Source: Coralliovum pocilloporae
GTDB taxonomy: Bacteria; Pseudomonadota; Alphaproteobacteria; Rhizobiales; Cohaesibacteraceae
Length of the DNA: 64,000 nucleotides
Reading direction: 5' to 3'
Assembly: GCF_030845175.1 (NCBI RefSeq)
Contig: NZ_CP132542.1
Location: 3,321,501 to 3,385,500, forward strand
Shown: one piece after another, positions 36,946 to 45,928 of the stretch
How positions within the stretch are numbered: position 1 is the stretch's first letter
Layout of the letters: every line of letters begins with the position of its first letter
The notes under the pieces: model-generated
What the model was told of the DNA's origin: nothing
The model's input: the letters and a program-made list of their open reading frames with translations, nothing else
Databases searched by the model: none
Made by a program: the position numbers and the translations under genes

Positions 36946-38754
36946 TCACTTTGCCCACCATGTCATCGGTTGATAGCCATAGGCCGACGTCTGTTTAGGT
37001 CGTCCGATCCGGGCGGAACGGGCGACCCACTGTTCCCCTGCATGGAACAGCGGCACAACATAATATCCGGAGATCAGCACCCGATCGAGAGCACGTACAG
37101 CCGCTATAAACTCTTCCTCGCTTACAGCATTGAGCAAGGCATCGATCATCGCGTCAGCCGCAGGGTTTCGGACACCAGCCATGTTGAAAGAGCCCTGCAG
37201 GTCCGCGCTGTCGCTCCGCCAGCGGAAATTCTGCTCATTGCCGGGAGACAGAGATGCCGCATAGACAAACTGGATCATGTCAAAGTCAAAACTCTGACGC
37301 CGACGCTGATATTGCGCCGAATCCACGGTCCGGATCGTCATTTCGATTCCAAGCCGTTTCAGAACCTGCGCATAGGTGAGGGCCAGCTTTTCCTGCTCTG
37401 TCGACACAGCCATAAACTCGAAAGCCAGCGGTTCACCACTCACCTTGTGAACAAGCCGATTGGCCTTGCGGACATAACCGGCACTTTGAAGCAGAGACAG
37501 AGCAGTCCGCATATTCCGCCGGTCGCGACCACTGCCATCTGTCCGCGCCACCCGGTATGTGCCATCCATCACTTCGGGTGTGACCGCGTCGGGGAAATCC
37601 TTCAACAGAGCTTTCTCACCAGGATCAGCCGCCCGTTCCAAAGCGGACAACACAGAGCCATGGAAGTAACTTTCCGAGCGGGTGTAAAGGCCAAAATAGA
37701 GATTCTTGTTGATCCACTCAAAATCAAACAACAGAGCCAGGGCCTGTCTGACTTTTATGTCCTGAAAAACCGGTCTCCGTGTATTGAACACGAAACTGGC
37801 CATCGGCTTTGGCGTCCTGCTGGTAAAGCGATCCAGAACAACCCGGCCATCCTTGACAGCAGGAAAGCCATATCCATCAGACCAGCGTCCAGGGTCGCTT
37901 TCCGCATTCAGATCAAACAGGCCTTTCTTGAAGGCTTCAAACCGTGCCGAGCCGTCCCGATAATAATCGACAACAATCTCGTCGAAATTCGAAAACCCGC
38001 GCCGCACGGGCAGGTCTTTGCCCCAATAATCTGGGTCACGTTTCAGGATAATCCGTTTCCCCGGGTCAACACTGTCAACCTTATAAGGGCCGCTACCGGG
38101 AACGGCATCAAACGAGGTCTGGTCAAAGTTCTCCACGTCAATGGCATGTTTCGGCAGGACCGGCATCAATCCGATCAGCAGCGCCAGCTCCCGATCCGCC
38201 TTGCTGAAACGAAACAGAACCGTGTGCGTATCCTCCACTTCAACGCGCTCAACATTGCTGTAATAGATCCGGTAGTTCCCACGCCCTTTGGTTTTCAGGA
38301 GCTCAACCGTAAAAGCAACATCATCAGCAGTAATTGGCGTCCCGTCGGCAAAGCGGGCCTCGGGGCGCAAGCGGAACCGGATCCAGCGTCTGTCAGCAGC
38401 AGTTTCCACGCTTTCTGCCACAAGCCCGTAGAGTGCAAAGGCTTCATCACGATTACGCGCCAGAAGGCTGTCATAGACATTACGCCCGTACAAACCATCC
38501 CACAGCCCGCGAGGGGCCACACCTTTCGTAATGAACGGATTGAGGCTGTCGAACGTGCCAGTCATGGCATAAACAATGCGTCCGCCCTTTGGCGCATCAG
38601 GATTCGCATAAGGAAAGTGGGTAAAATCGGCGGGGAGCTTTGGCTCGCCATGCATGGCAATACCATGTGCGGGACCGTATGTTTCCTCGGAAATTGCTGT
38701 TCCCGCGGAAGCAACCATAAAGGCTGAAATAACAAGCAGTCTTAAAAACAGCAT
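36946..38754 (-). CDS. Extracellular solute-binding protein family 5, YejA-like
   Basis: Periplasmic peptide-binding protein of the oligopeptide/microcin C uptake type. The protein has 602 residues. The signal peptide MLFLRLLVISAFMVASAGTA has a likely cleavage just before EETYGPAHG. YejA-type landmarks are FPYANPDAPKGGRIVY, GTFDSLNPF, LAESVE-like VAESVETAADRRWIRFRLRP and GSGPYKV. ATG 38754 is preferred over a TTG at 38763. No permease or ATPase genes are next to it, unlike yejABEF, so it may be an orphan receptor. The 37-base gap to the ANL homologue suggests co-transcription. Confidence 0.9.
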   Translation of the reverse strand: MLFLRLLVISAFMVASAGTAISEETYGPAHGIAMHGEPKLPADFTHFPYANPDAPKGGRIVYAMTGTFDSLNPFITKGVAPRGLWDGLYGRNVYDSLLARNRDEAFALYGLVAESVETAADRRWIRFRLRPEARFADGTPITADDVAFTVELLKTKGRGNYRIYYSNVERVEVEDTHTVLFRFSKADRELALLIGLMPVLPKHAIDVENFDQTSFDAVPGSGPYKVDSVDPGKRIILKRDPDYWGKDLPVRRGFSNFDEIVVDYYRDGSARFEAFKKGLFDLNAESDPGRWSDGYGFPAVKDGRVVLDRFTSRTPKPMASFVFNTRRPVFQDIKVRQALALLFDFEWINKNLYFGLYTRSESYFHGSVLSALERAADPGEKALLKDFPDAVTPEVMDGTYRVARTDGSGRDRRNMRTALSLLQSAGYVRKANRLVHKVSGEPLAFEFMAVSTEQEKLALTYAQVLKRLGIEMTIRTVDSAQYQRRRQSFDFDMIQFVYAASLSPGNEQNFRWRSDSADLQGSFNMAGVRNPAADAMIDALLNAVSEEEFIAAVRALDRVLISGYYVVPLFHAGEQWVARSARIGRPKQTSAYGYQPMTWWAK

Positions 38755-39063
38755 ATGACCCAACCGGTTAGCGTACTGTCCAGAGAGAATCCGAGTGACC
38801 TTGAAGCGAGCTTATCAGATTCGCACGATCCGCATGTATTCCTCTGTAATCATGGGCAAAATCAGGCTCACAGGCTTTTCAACAAGATTAGCTATGGAAA
38901 TTGTCAGGAATACGCGATATTGAGGCCGGGTTCGCATGCTCTGAAAATCGCGCCACCCTGTTGCCGCAATTGACGTGCATCGAGCCCTGAAGTGATACAG
39001 GCAAACACTATGGTATGCCCGTATCAGACTTACTTCCGTCGGAATTCAAGGAACAGTGTTTCT
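38755..39063. other. Divergent intergenic region, yejA-like / ialB-like
   Basis: About 310 bases without a supported gene. It should hold the promoters for the yejA-like operon (leftward) and the IalB-like gene (rightward). One candidate rightward promoter is listed separately. An open frame from 38992 into the IalB gene would start inside that promoter, so it is not used. Confidence 0.5.
38970..38998 (+). promoter_or_regulatory. Candidate promoter for the IalB-like gene
   Basis: TTGACG (38970-38975) matches five of six bases of a sigma-70 -35 box. Seventeen bases later comes TGATAC (38993-38998), a weak -10 box. The predicted transcript would start near 39005, upstream of ATG 39064. Confidence 0.35.
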
Positions 39064-39678
39064 ATGACAAATATCACAACGACCGTTTCCCGGCTCACCG
39101 CAATCTTCTCCGCGACGCTTATGGCTGGCGCGTTTGCCGCCGGAACGGCTGCTGCTCAGGAAGCTGGTGCTCCGGGCTGGACCAAAATCTGTAACGTTGA
39201 TCAGAACAGCAAGAAAGAGATCTGCCTGACAACGCGAGAACTGCGTGCCCAGACAGGCCAGTTTCTTGCCTCTGTCGCGATCCGCGAGTTCAAAGGTGAA
39301 GCACGCAAGAGCCTGATCATTTCCGTTCCTCCTGGAATGTTGCTTGTACCAGGCCTGCGTTACCAGGTTGATGCCAACAAACAGGGCTCAGCCAATTATG
39401 GCATCTGCTTCCCGAACGCTTGTTATGCTGAAAAGGTCATTGATGACAGCTTCATTACCCAGCTCAAGAAGGGCAACAAGCTGGTCATCACCGCCCTGAA
39501 CCAGCGCGCCAAGGGTCAGAATTTCGAGCTGTCTCTCTCCGGTTTCACTAAGACCATTGAAGGTGACCCGGTCGATCCGAAAGTTCTGCAGGAACGCCAG
39601 AAGAAACTGCAGGAAGAACTGCAGCGCCGCGCTGAAGAGCAGCGCCAGAAACTTCTGCAGCAGCAAAACGCACAGTAA
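39064..39678 (+). CDS. Invasion associated locus B (IalB) family protein
   Basis: Predicted periplasmic or outer-membrane-associated protein of 204 residues. The signal peptide ends near AAGTAAAQ. The IalB domain has the four cysteines typical of the family (KICNVD, KEICLT, YGICFPNACYAEK), with APGWTKIC at its start. The C-terminal 35 residues are rich in Q, E and R and predicted to be coiled-coil. ATG 39064 follows AAGGA and fits the signal peptide; a start at 38992 would spoil it. In pathogens IalB aids host-cell entry; in environmental alphaproteobacteria the role is unclear. An intrinsic terminator follows. Confidence 0.9.
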   Translation: MTNITTTVSRLTAIFSATLMAGAFAAGTAAAQEAGAPGWTKICNVDQNSKKEICLTTRELRAQTGQFLASVAIREFKGEARKSLIISVPPGMLLVPGLRYQVDANKQGSANYGICFPNACYAEKVIDDSFITQLKKGNKLVITALNQRAKGQNFELSLSGFTKTIEGDPVDPKVLQERQKKLQEELQRRAEEQRQKLLQQQNAQ

Positions 39679-39691
39679 GACTAGCGTCAAT

Positions 39692-39740
39692 TACGAGAAA
39701 GCCCGCCAATCCGGCGGGCTTTTTTTCGTAAGAGGACAAG
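39692..39740 (+). repeat. Terminator-containing direct repeat, copy 1
   Basis: Forty-nine bases shared with 40564-40613: a TACGAGAAAGCCCGCC-type left part, the hairpin and T-run, then TAAGAGGACAAG. The copies differ at only a few positions and bracket the methyltransferase gene. Confidence 0.8.
39700..39726 (+). terminator. Rho-independent terminator after the IalB-like gene
   Basis: AGCCCGCC (39700-39707) pairs with GGCGGGCT (39713-39720), five-base loop, followed by a run of T. It lies inside repeat copy 1. Confidence 0.92.
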
Positions 39741-39843
39741 CATGCAGTGTTTGGTTTTATCTTTTAGACCCACGCCGTTACAAACACAAAAACACTGCAG
39801 GAATCAGCCGAAAATATCTATGATATCGCTTTGGGGGAAGCAA

Positions 39844-40554
39844 ATGACGACACAGCAGGACGAAAACCGCTTCGAGAGCCGTTTTATCAGAGAGCAAGAT
39901 CCGAAATCAGATCATTTCCTGTTTGATCTACCGCCAGACTGGTGGAGTCGTCCACACGAATATCACTGGGCTTTCCAGTTTGCCGAGGCTGGCCAGACCG
40001 TGTTGGATGCAGCCTGTGGCCTGGAACATCCACTTAAGTTCAAACTTCATGACCAGGGCTGCAATACACACGCCTGCGATTATGACCCGCGCCTGCAGGA
40101 CCAGGACCTGATCGCCGGATATCTCGAGAAACTTGGTGGCAAACCAGTCTCCAGACACTATTTCTCGGAAATCGCGTTTCAGAATTGCGTTATCGAACAA
40201 ACGCCATATGCGGATAATCAGTTTGATCGTGTTTTCTGTATCTCAACGCTGGAACACGTGAAAGATGCTTTTAAAAGACGCCCGGTTCTCTGGCCCTTCC
40301 GACCACTTCTCAAACCATTTTTCAGATATAATGTCGAAAACGGGCTGAAGGAGTTTGCACGGATCACCAAACCCGGCGGCCTTGTTGTGCTCACAATGGA
40401 CGTTCCACGCGTCAATGTGAACTATCTCGATCTGATCATGAAGAACAGCGGACTGGAATTTGCCGGGCCAGTCAACAGGCAGTTGCCTGCCGACGCCATC
40501 CGCAGCCCTGATGGCAAACTCACCTGTTTCCGCTGTGTGCTGGTGAAGAAATAG
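39844..40554 (+). CDS. SAM-dependent methyltransferase, class I
   Basis: Predicted cytoplasmic methyltransferase of 236 residues with the SAM-binding motif I stretch TVLDAACGLEHPLKFKL, motif II acidic region ACDYDP, and the motif VLTMDVPR after KPGGLV. FCISTLEHVKD is the typical post-motif region. ATG 39844 follows GGGGGAAG at good spacing; an upstream ATG at 39742 would add 34 residues without family match. The substrate is unknown. The gene is flanked on both sides by near-identical terminator repeats, so it looks like an inserted or duplicated cassette. Confidence 0.82.
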   Translation: MTTQQDENRFESRFIREQDPKSDHFLFDLPPDWWSRPHEYHWAFQFAEAGQTVLDAACGLEHPLKFKLHDQGCNTHACDYDPRLQDQDLIAGYLEKLGGKPVSRHYFSEIAFQNCVIEQTPYADNQFDRVFCISTLEHVKDAFKRRPVLWPFRPLLKPFFRYNVENGLKEFARITKPGGLVVLTMDVPRVNVNYLDLIMKNSGLEFAGPVNRQLPADAIRSPDGKLTCFRCVLVKK

Positions 40555-40563
40555 AATCGGGGT

Positions 40564-40613
40564 AACGACAAAGCCCGCCAATACGGCGGGCTTTTTTGCG
40601 TTAAGAGGACAAG
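40564..40613 (+). repeat. Terminator-containing direct repeat, copy 2
   Basis: Fifty bases nearly identical to 39692-39740, including the hairpin, T-run and the trailing TTAAGAGGACAAG. It lies between the methyltransferase stop and the hspQ stop on the other strand. Confidence 0.8.
40572..40597 (+). terminator. Rho-independent terminator after the methyltransferase gene
   Basis: AGCCCGCC (40572-40579) pairs with GGCGGGCT, followed by a run of T. The hairpin is preceded by A residues on the other strand's 3' side, so it may also end hspQ transcription. Confidence 0.92.
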
Positions 40614-40615
40614 TT

Positions 40616-40951
40616 CTAATTCAGAGTATGCGCGTAAGAGATGAAGTCACCGTCTTCATCTTCAGCGAAATACTCAGGAAGCTGCGGGTGCCTCAAGGGC
40701 TCGCCGGTTTCATCTTCCATCAGATTCTGTTCGCTGACATAGGCGATATATTCCGTTTCCTCATTCTCAGCGAGAAGATGATAAAACGGCTGTTCTTTCG
40801 ACGGACGGATATCTTCGGGGATCGCCTCATACCATTCATCGGTATTGGCAAATTCGGGATCCACATCGAAGATAACACCGCGAAAGCCGAAATGACGGTG
40901 CTGAACCACCTGGCCAATCCGGAATTTCGCGATGCGTGATTTCTCTATCAT
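40616..40951 (-). CDS. hspQ: Heat shock protein HspQ (YccV-like, hemimethylated-DNA-binding family)
   Basis: Small protein of 111 residues; in enterobacteria HspQ modulates proteolysis by Lon and affects DnaA levels. The family core is clear: AKFRIGQVVQHRHFGFRGVIFDVDPEFANTDEWY split over the first 45 residues, then PFYHLLAENEETEYIAYVSEQNL. Length and acidic C-terminus are normal for alphaproteobacterial members. It stands alone, convergent with the methyltransferase gene. Confidence 0.92.
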   Translation of the reverse strand: MIEKSRIAKFRIGQVVQHRHFGFRGVIFDVDPEFANTDEWYEAIPEDIRPSKEQPFYHLLAENEETEYIAYVSEQNLMEDETGEPLRHPQLPEYFAEDEDGDFISYAHTLN

Positions 40952-41041
40952 TGTCTGTCTTTCAGGATAAAACGAGGATCCTTACAGGCCATGACCGGCC
41001 GCATCTGTCAAGCATCCTGACGTATTTTTCCTGCTACTGAA

Positions 41042-42085
41042 TCACAAACCATATTGCTCTGCAAGATCAGGGTCTTTGCTGGCGACAATCCGGGCCAGAT
41101 CGACGATCACCTTGGCCTGTTTCCAGGTTGCGTCATCCTGCATCTTCCCATCAATCATCACCGCACCTGTTCCATCAGGCATGGCATCAAGGATCTTCTT
41201 TGAGAACAGCACTTCTTCCGGCTCCGGGCTGAACACCCGCTTGGCAATATCGATCTGGGATGGATGCAAGGACCAGGCCCCCAGACAGCCCTGCAGGAAA
41301 GCATTTCTGAACTGCGCTTCACAGGCATCCGGATCAGAGAAATCACCAAACGGACCGTAGAATGCCTTGATACCGGCCGCCATGCAGGCATCAACCATCT
41401 TGCCCACTGTATAGTGCCAGAGGTCCTGCTGGTATCCGGTCCGTGCGGCCTCACCATCAGCATCTGCGAGCACAGAATAGTGGGGGTGGCCACCGCCAAC
41501 ACGGGTTGTTTTCATGCCCCGCGATGCTGCAAGGTCGGCAGGTCCCAGGCTCATGCCGTGCATACGCGGACTTGCATTGGCAATAGCCTCAACATTCTTG
41601 ACACCTTCAGCCGTTTCCAGAATGGCGTGGATCAGGATGGGCTTGGTCACCTGATGTGCCGCCTCAAGCTGTGCGAGAAGCTGATCCAGATAGTGAATAT
41701 CCCACGGGCCTTCCACTTTCGGCAGCATAATGACATCGAGTTTGTTGCCGATCCTGCCGACAATCTCGGTAATATCATCCAGCACCCAGGGGCTGTTCAG
41801 GCAGTTGATCCGGGTCCACAGGCCGGTGGAGCCAAAATCATTGTCTTCTGCCATCTGAATGAAGCCTTCGCGGGCAGCAAGCTTCTGATCCGCTGGAATG
41901 GCGTCTTCAAGATTACCCAGAATCACATCCACCTTGCTGATGAGATCAGGAACCTTTGCCCGCACCTTTTCGATATGCGGCGGAACGAAATGGATCATGC
42001 GCTCCAGGCGAACGGGAAGCTCCCGATAGGGCTGGGGGGCTCCAATGGCCAGAGGGGCATAATAGGACCGCGGTTGACGCATCAT
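41042..42085 (-). CDS. HpcH/HpaI-family CoA-ester lyase (malyl-CoA / citramalyl-CoA lyase-like)
   Basis: Predicted Mg-dependent C-C lyase of 347 residues that splits or joins a 3-hydroxyacyl-CoA ester such as malyl-CoA, methylmalyl-CoA or citramalyl-CoA. Family landmarks are [31 protein letters not shown], the metal-binding glutamate in [10 protein letters not shown] and the aspartate in [13 protein letters not shown], and the C-terminal [21 protein letters not shown]. The start is the first of two adjacent ATGs (42085) with GGAG nine bases upstream; the open frame runs further back but without family match. It is divergent from an AEC carrier gene and near a CoA-transferase gene, which suggests a shared organic-acid pathway. 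Confidence 0.88.
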   Translation of the reverse strand: MMRQPRSYYAPLAIGAPQPYRELPVRLERMIHFVPPHIEKVRAKVPDLISKVDVILGNLEDAIPADQKLAAREGFIQMAEDNDFGSTGLWTRINCLNSPWVLDDITEIVGRIGNKLDVIMLPKVEGPWDIHYLDQLLAQLEAAHQVTKPILIHAILETAEGVKNVEAIANASPRMHGMSLGPADLAASRGMKTTRVGGGHPHYSVLADADGEAARTGYQQDLWHYTVGKMVDACMAAGIKAFYGPFGDFSDPDACEAQFRNAFLQGCLGAWSLHPSQIDIAKRVFSPEPEEVLFSKKILDAMPDGTGAVMIDGKMQDDATWKQAKVIVDLARIVASKDPDLAEQYGL

Positions 42086-42248
42086 TGAACTGAACTCCGG
42101 TAAGGCACAAGACTGGCCCACCGTGATCGGTTCAGTGCAGCGCCGCAATGGGTCGTTTGGAGAATATGCGGCCTGGCACTTGGTCTCCTCCGGGAAACCG
42201 GCTTTACTCCCGGGATGTACGGACTGATTCTGCAGGAATTTATCACCC

Positions 42249-43199
42249 ATGCTTGAGGTTCTCGGACTGGCCCTGCCGTTTTTCGGTCTGATCTTCTTGG
42301 GATTCGGGGCAGGCAAGATCGTCAAACTGCCCCTGGAAGGCTTGGCCTGGATGAACGTCTTCATCGTCTACGTGGCCTTGCCTGCACTGTTTTTCCGTCT
42401 TGTCTCACAAACCCCGTTTGATCAGCTGACAAACTGGGCCTATTTCGGCACCACAACATTTGCGACCTATATCGCCTTTAGCCTGTCTTTCTGTGTTGCC
42501 CTGCTCATGACACGCGGTCATATCGGAGAATCGACGGTACAGGGTTTTGTCGGTGCCTATGCCAATGTGGGTTATATGGGCCCCGGTCTGACACTTGCCG
42601 CACTTGGCCCTGCAGCAGCGGTTCCCACGGCCCTGATCATCTGTTTTGACAACATTCTGCATTTCACAATGGCACCGCTGCTGATGTCGGTTACGGGAGA
42701 AAGCAGGCAGAGTATTGCCGCAACCTTGCTGTTGACAGCTCGCCGGGTCTTGCTTCACCCTTTCATATTGGCAACGATTGCAGGCGGCCTGGCGGCCTAT
42801 TTCCGTCCGGATCTGCCAGATGCTCTCGACACGCTCATTACACTGCTGAGCAATGCAGCAGCTCCGGCCGCCCTGTTTGCGCTCGGCGTGACCGTCGCTC
42901 TTCGTCCTCTGAAACGTGTTCCGGTGGAGCTGCCCATCCATCTGGTGATGAAACTCATTCTTCATCCGCTGATTGTCTATGGTCTATTGCTTTATATTGG
43001 CGATATTGAACCGGTCTGGATCTATACGGCAGTTCTCATGGCCTGCCTGCCACCAGCCGCCAACGTTTTTGTAATCGCACAGCAATATGGCTTCTATATA
43101 GAGCGGGCATCCAGCGCCATTCTGATCGGAACCGTACTGTCCGTTTTCACGGTCACCGGGTTTCTCTATCTCATCCGTGCCAATATCCTGCCGGTATAA
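42249..43199 (+). CDS. AEC-family (auxin efflux carrier type) membrane transporter
   Basis: Integral membrane carrier of 316 residues with about ten helices in two repeats of five. Landmarks are [15 protein letters not shown] at the N-terminus, NVGYMGPGL, and the C-terminal [17 protein letters not shown]. Bacterial AEC members include malonate and malate carriers (MdcF, MleP). The neighbouring lyase and CoA-transferase genes fit a dicarboxylate substrate, but this is inferred. The 163-bp gap upstream is a divergent promoter region shared with the lyase gene. The CoA-transferase gene starts 31 bases downstream. Confidence 0.88.
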   Translation: MLEVLGLALPFFGLIFLGFGAGKIVKLPLEGLAWMNVFIVYVALPALFFRLVSQTPFDQLTNWAYFGTTTFATYIAFSLSFCVALLMTRGHIGESTVQGFVGAYANVGYMGPGLTLAALGPAAAVPTALIICFDNILHFTMAPLLMSVTGESRQSIAATLLLTARRVLLHPFILATIAGGLAAYFRPDLPDALDTLITLLSNAAAPAALFALGVTVALRPLKRVPVELPIHLVMKLILHPLIVYGLLLYIGDIEPVWIYTAVLMACLPPAANVFVIAQQYGFYIERASSAILIGTVLSVFTVTGFLYLIRANILPV

Positions 43200-43229
43200 G
43201 AAGACAAAGCAGGCCGGGGAGGGCCTTAT

Positions 43230-44294
43230 ATGACGTCGCAACCGCTATCCGGTTTGAAGGTTCTCGATTTCAGCACCCTTTTGCCTGGCCCCCTGGCAGG
43301 CCTGTTCCTTGCGGAAGCCGGGGCCGACGTGATCAAGATCGAAAAGCCGGGCGGTGAAGATATGCGCTTCTATCCTCCGCTGCACAATGGTCGATCCATT
43401 GCCTATGAGTTGCTCAATCGTGGCAAGACCATTCAGGAAATTGACCTGAAAACCGATGAAGGACGAACAGCCGCGCTGACCCTTGTCAGAGAGGCCGATA
43501 TTCTGGTCGAGCAGTTCCGCCCCGGCGTCATGAAACGTCTGGGACTGGACTATGACAGCCTGAAAGCCATCAATCCAAGGCTCATCTACTGTTCGATTAC
43601 AGGCTTTGGCCAGAACGGCCCACGACGGGACGAGGCGGGCCATGACCTGACCTATCTGGCCCGGACGGGCCTGCTGGCCCTCGCCAGAGGCAATTCAGAC
43701 AGCCCGATCGTTCCACCTGCTCTTGTTGCGGATATTGCCGGCGGCTCTCTACCAGCCTTTTCCAACATCCTGCTGGCTCTTCTGCAGCGGGCCAGAACAG
43801 GCGAGGGAACCTATCTCGATATCGCTCTGGCTGAAGGTTGCTTTACGTTCCAGGTCTTTGCCCAGGCCATCGTGGCCGCTACCGGTGCAGCACCAGAAAA
43901 TGCAGAATGGCTTTTGACTGGAGGCTCTCCCCGCTATCAGATCTATCCCACCAGTGATGGCGGGCTGATTGCTGTTGGTGCATTGGAAGAAAAATTCTGG
44001 ACCAGATTTTGCGACATTATCGGCCTTGGCACTGACCTCAGGTCAGATGGTGCCGATGCCCAACTCGTCAAACAGACGATTAGAGAAATTATCGGCAGTC
44101 AGACCACCGCATACTGGACAGAGTGCCTGAATGAAGTCGATTGCTGTGCAGTACCTGTGACACCATTGCATGCCGCGATGGAAGATGATCACTTCAGACA
44201 ACGCGGCCTGTTCGAACACAGTCTCACGCTGCCTGATGGCCAGGTGATCCCGGCACTGTCTGTCCAGATCGATCCGGCATTCCGTCGAAGATAG
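43230..44294 (+). CDS. CaiB/BaiF-family (class III) CoA-transferase
   Basis: Moves CoA between carboxylic acids, or acts as an acyl-CoA racemase. The protein has 354 residues. Landmarks are LSGLKVLDFSTLLPGPLAG, EAGADVIKIEKPGGEDMR, NRGKTIQEIDLKT, LVEQFRPGVMKRLGLDYDSL, and the catalytic aspartate D139 in EAGHDLTYLA. It is shorter than many CaiB proteins (about 380-400), closer to alpha-methylacyl-CoA racemase. A GGAGGG site precedes the ATG. It is probably co-transcribed with the AEC carrier; with the CoA-ester lyase across the promoter region it could activate a dicarboxylate for cleavage. Confidence 0.9.
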   Translation: MTSQPLSGLKVLDFSTLLPGPLAGLFLAEAGADVIKIEKPGGEDMRFYPPLHNGRSIAYELLNRGKTIQEIDLKTDEGRTAALTLVREADILVEQFRPGVMKRLGLDYDSLKAINPRLIYCSITGFGQNGPRRDEAGHDLTYLARTGLLALARGNSDSPIVPPALVADIAGGSLPAFSNILLALLQRARTGEGTYLDIALAEGCFTFQVFAQAIVAATGAAPENAEWLLTGGSPRYQIYPTSDGGLIAVGALEEKFWTRFCDIIGLGTDLRSDGADAQLVKQTIREIIGSQTTAYWTECLNEVDCCAVPVTPLHAAMEDDHFRQRGLFEHSLTLPDGQVIPALSVQIDPAFRRR

Positions 44295-44300
44295 TGCGGG

Positions 44301-45506
44301 TCAGCCAGCAGATTTTCGCTCTGTAAGCCGCTCGACCAGAGACCGCACACCAAGGCCCGGCTCCACACCTTCCCGCATCATGAAGCGGCGCAACGGTCCG
44401 ACGGAACGGGCCAGTGCAAGACCGGCAGACCGCCCAAATTGCACAGGCAGGAAGTCCGTCAAAAGAGAACGGTTCAGCATATGAACCCCATTCGTCCGGG
44501 TTTTCACATCCGACTGTCGCTTGCGATCAAACGCCTCAAGCACATGAGGTGCACCGGCATCACCCGTCGATAAGGACAGAGCCTTGATCAGATCAGCAAT
44601 ATCCCGAATGCCAAGATTAAGCCCCTGAGCGCCGATGGGCGGGAAGACATGTCCGGCTTCGCCAATCAGTGCGATCCGGTTTGTCCCGAACCGCTCTGCC
44701 GTCATGCCGGAAAGCGGGTAAGTCTGGACCGGGCTTGCAAGCTTGAACTGGCCCAGCACACTGCGCCCCCGCTGCTCAAGCTCTGCAATCAGGAGCTCCT
44801 CAGACAGGTTTGCAAGACGGTCTGCATCTTCCGGTCTGACAACACAGACAAGGCTCGACAGGCCATTATCAAGCGGGACAAGCGTAAAAGGTCCCGTCTC
44901 GGTGTGAAACTCCGTCGACATGTCAAAATGCGGCTCGGTATGCTCAAGATTGAGAACCAGTGCACACTGGTCATACGACCATTCCCGAATGCCAATACCA
45001 GCCGCATCACGGGCAGGGGAACGCCTGCCGTCAGCCCCGGCAACCAGGTGAGCCTCGACAGTTTTTCCCGAACGCAGCGTCAGACGAACACCATTGGCAC
45101 CAATATCGAGGCTTTCGGTCCAGTCATCCAACCAGTCAACCGCATCATGATCTTTCAGAAGCCGCCGCAGGGCTTCCACCAGATGACGATTACGAATGTT
45201 ATAGCCAAATGCCTCAAGGCCGATCTCTGCTGAATCGAAACTCACCGACGGTGCCCGGATCAGCCGTGCCGTGCCATCCAGGATCCGCATAATCCGCAAA
45301 GGAGCTGCGTGGGGGGCAATTTCATCCCATGCATCAAAGTCTTTCAGAATGGAGACAGAACCTGCAAGAAGAGCCGTTGTCCGCTCATCCTCCACAGGAG
45401 CCTGCGGGGCAATCAGGGCAACACGATAATTGTTTTTCGCAAGCCCCAGCGCAGTGATCAATCCGGCAGGGCCTCCACCAGAAACAGCGACGTCATAGAC
45501 ACCCAT
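44301..45506 (-). CDS. UbiH/UbiF-family FAD-dependent hydroxylase
   Basis: Flavin monooxygenase of the ubiquinone-biosynthesis hydroxylase group; it adds a hydroxyl to the quinone ring. The protein has 401 residues from ATG 45506 with GGAG seven bases upstream; the open frame extends to 45542. Landmarks are the N-terminal dinucleotide fold VAVSGGGPAGLITALGLA, the DG motif LVAGADGRRSPAR, and IALIGEAGHVFPPIGAQGLNLGIRD. The final 60 residues are more divergent. Which ring position it acts on is not clear. It converges with the CoA-transferase gene, six bases apart. Confidence 0.88.
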   Translation of the reverse strand: MGVYDVAVSGGGPAGLITALGLAKNNYRVALIAPQAPVEDERTTALLAGSVSILKDFDAWDEIAPHAAPLRIMRILDGTARLIRAPSVSFDSAEIGLEAFGYNIRNRHLVEALRRLLKDHDAVDWLDDWTESLDIGANGVRLTLRSGKTVEAHLVAGADGRRSPARDAAGIGIREWSYDQCALVLNLEHTEPHFDMSTEFHTETGPFTLVPLDNGLSSLVCVVRPEDADRLANLSEELLIAELEQRGRSVLGQFKLASPVQTYPLSGMTAERFGTNRIALIGEAGHVFPPIGAQGLNLGIRDIADLIKALSLSTGDAGAPHVLEAFDRKRQSDVKTRTNGVHMLNRSLLTDFLPVQFGRSAGLALARSVGPLRRFMMREGVEPGLGVRSLVERLTERKSAG

Positions 45507-45928
45507 CCACTCACTCCAGTCACATGCGGAAACGGCAAACAACCATCCAGATCCTGATTGCTGCTCTATCCGAGATACGAATGAGGATCAAATCATAGAT
45601 TTGTCGCAGTTTCAGATAATCATGCCATAAATGCAGCTACAGACCTGAGTCTGTAGCTTCAGAAGCAGGGGGAAAAGCAAGCTTGTAAGCACTTGATCAA
45701 AGATCTAGAATGTAACAACAGTTTCATTCTGAAGGTCAGATTTTCTGCTTTTTTGTAACAGTTTTGCGAATAAGGATGGCTTAACAGGGCCATTTCCGGT
45801 TATCACTATACCTTCGTAGAAGATTCATTCATCGCAGTGCAGCGGTCATTGCAGTCACAAACCGACACCCCGCCTCGCTTTCACGCGAGCAGATATCGTC
45901 GACAGATCGGACAGGCCCTTTGAAGAAA
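45507..45928. other. Intergenic region between ubiH-type gene and pcs
   Basis: About 420 bases with no supported gene. It holds promoters for the two divergent neighbours and one clear hairpin: AGCTACAGA (45635-45643) paired with TCTGTAGCT (45650-45658), six-base loop, no T-run. The part around 45700-45800 is AT-rich. Confidence 0.5.

Noticed and set aside
36970-38727. A 585-codon open frame antisense to the YejA-like gene
   Set aside because: The minus-strand frame encodes a full, recognisable binding protein with signal peptide. The antisense product has no recognisable domain and a composition expected from reading the complement of a GC-rich gene.
42086-42364. An N-terminal extension of the CoA-ester lyase
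   Set aside because: The frame is open, but the added residues have no family match, and the ATG at 42085 has a good Shine-Dalgarno site.
45635-45658. A hairpin as terminator near pcs
   Set aside because: It lies upstream of both divergent neighbours and has no T-run on either strand, so it cannot end either gene.
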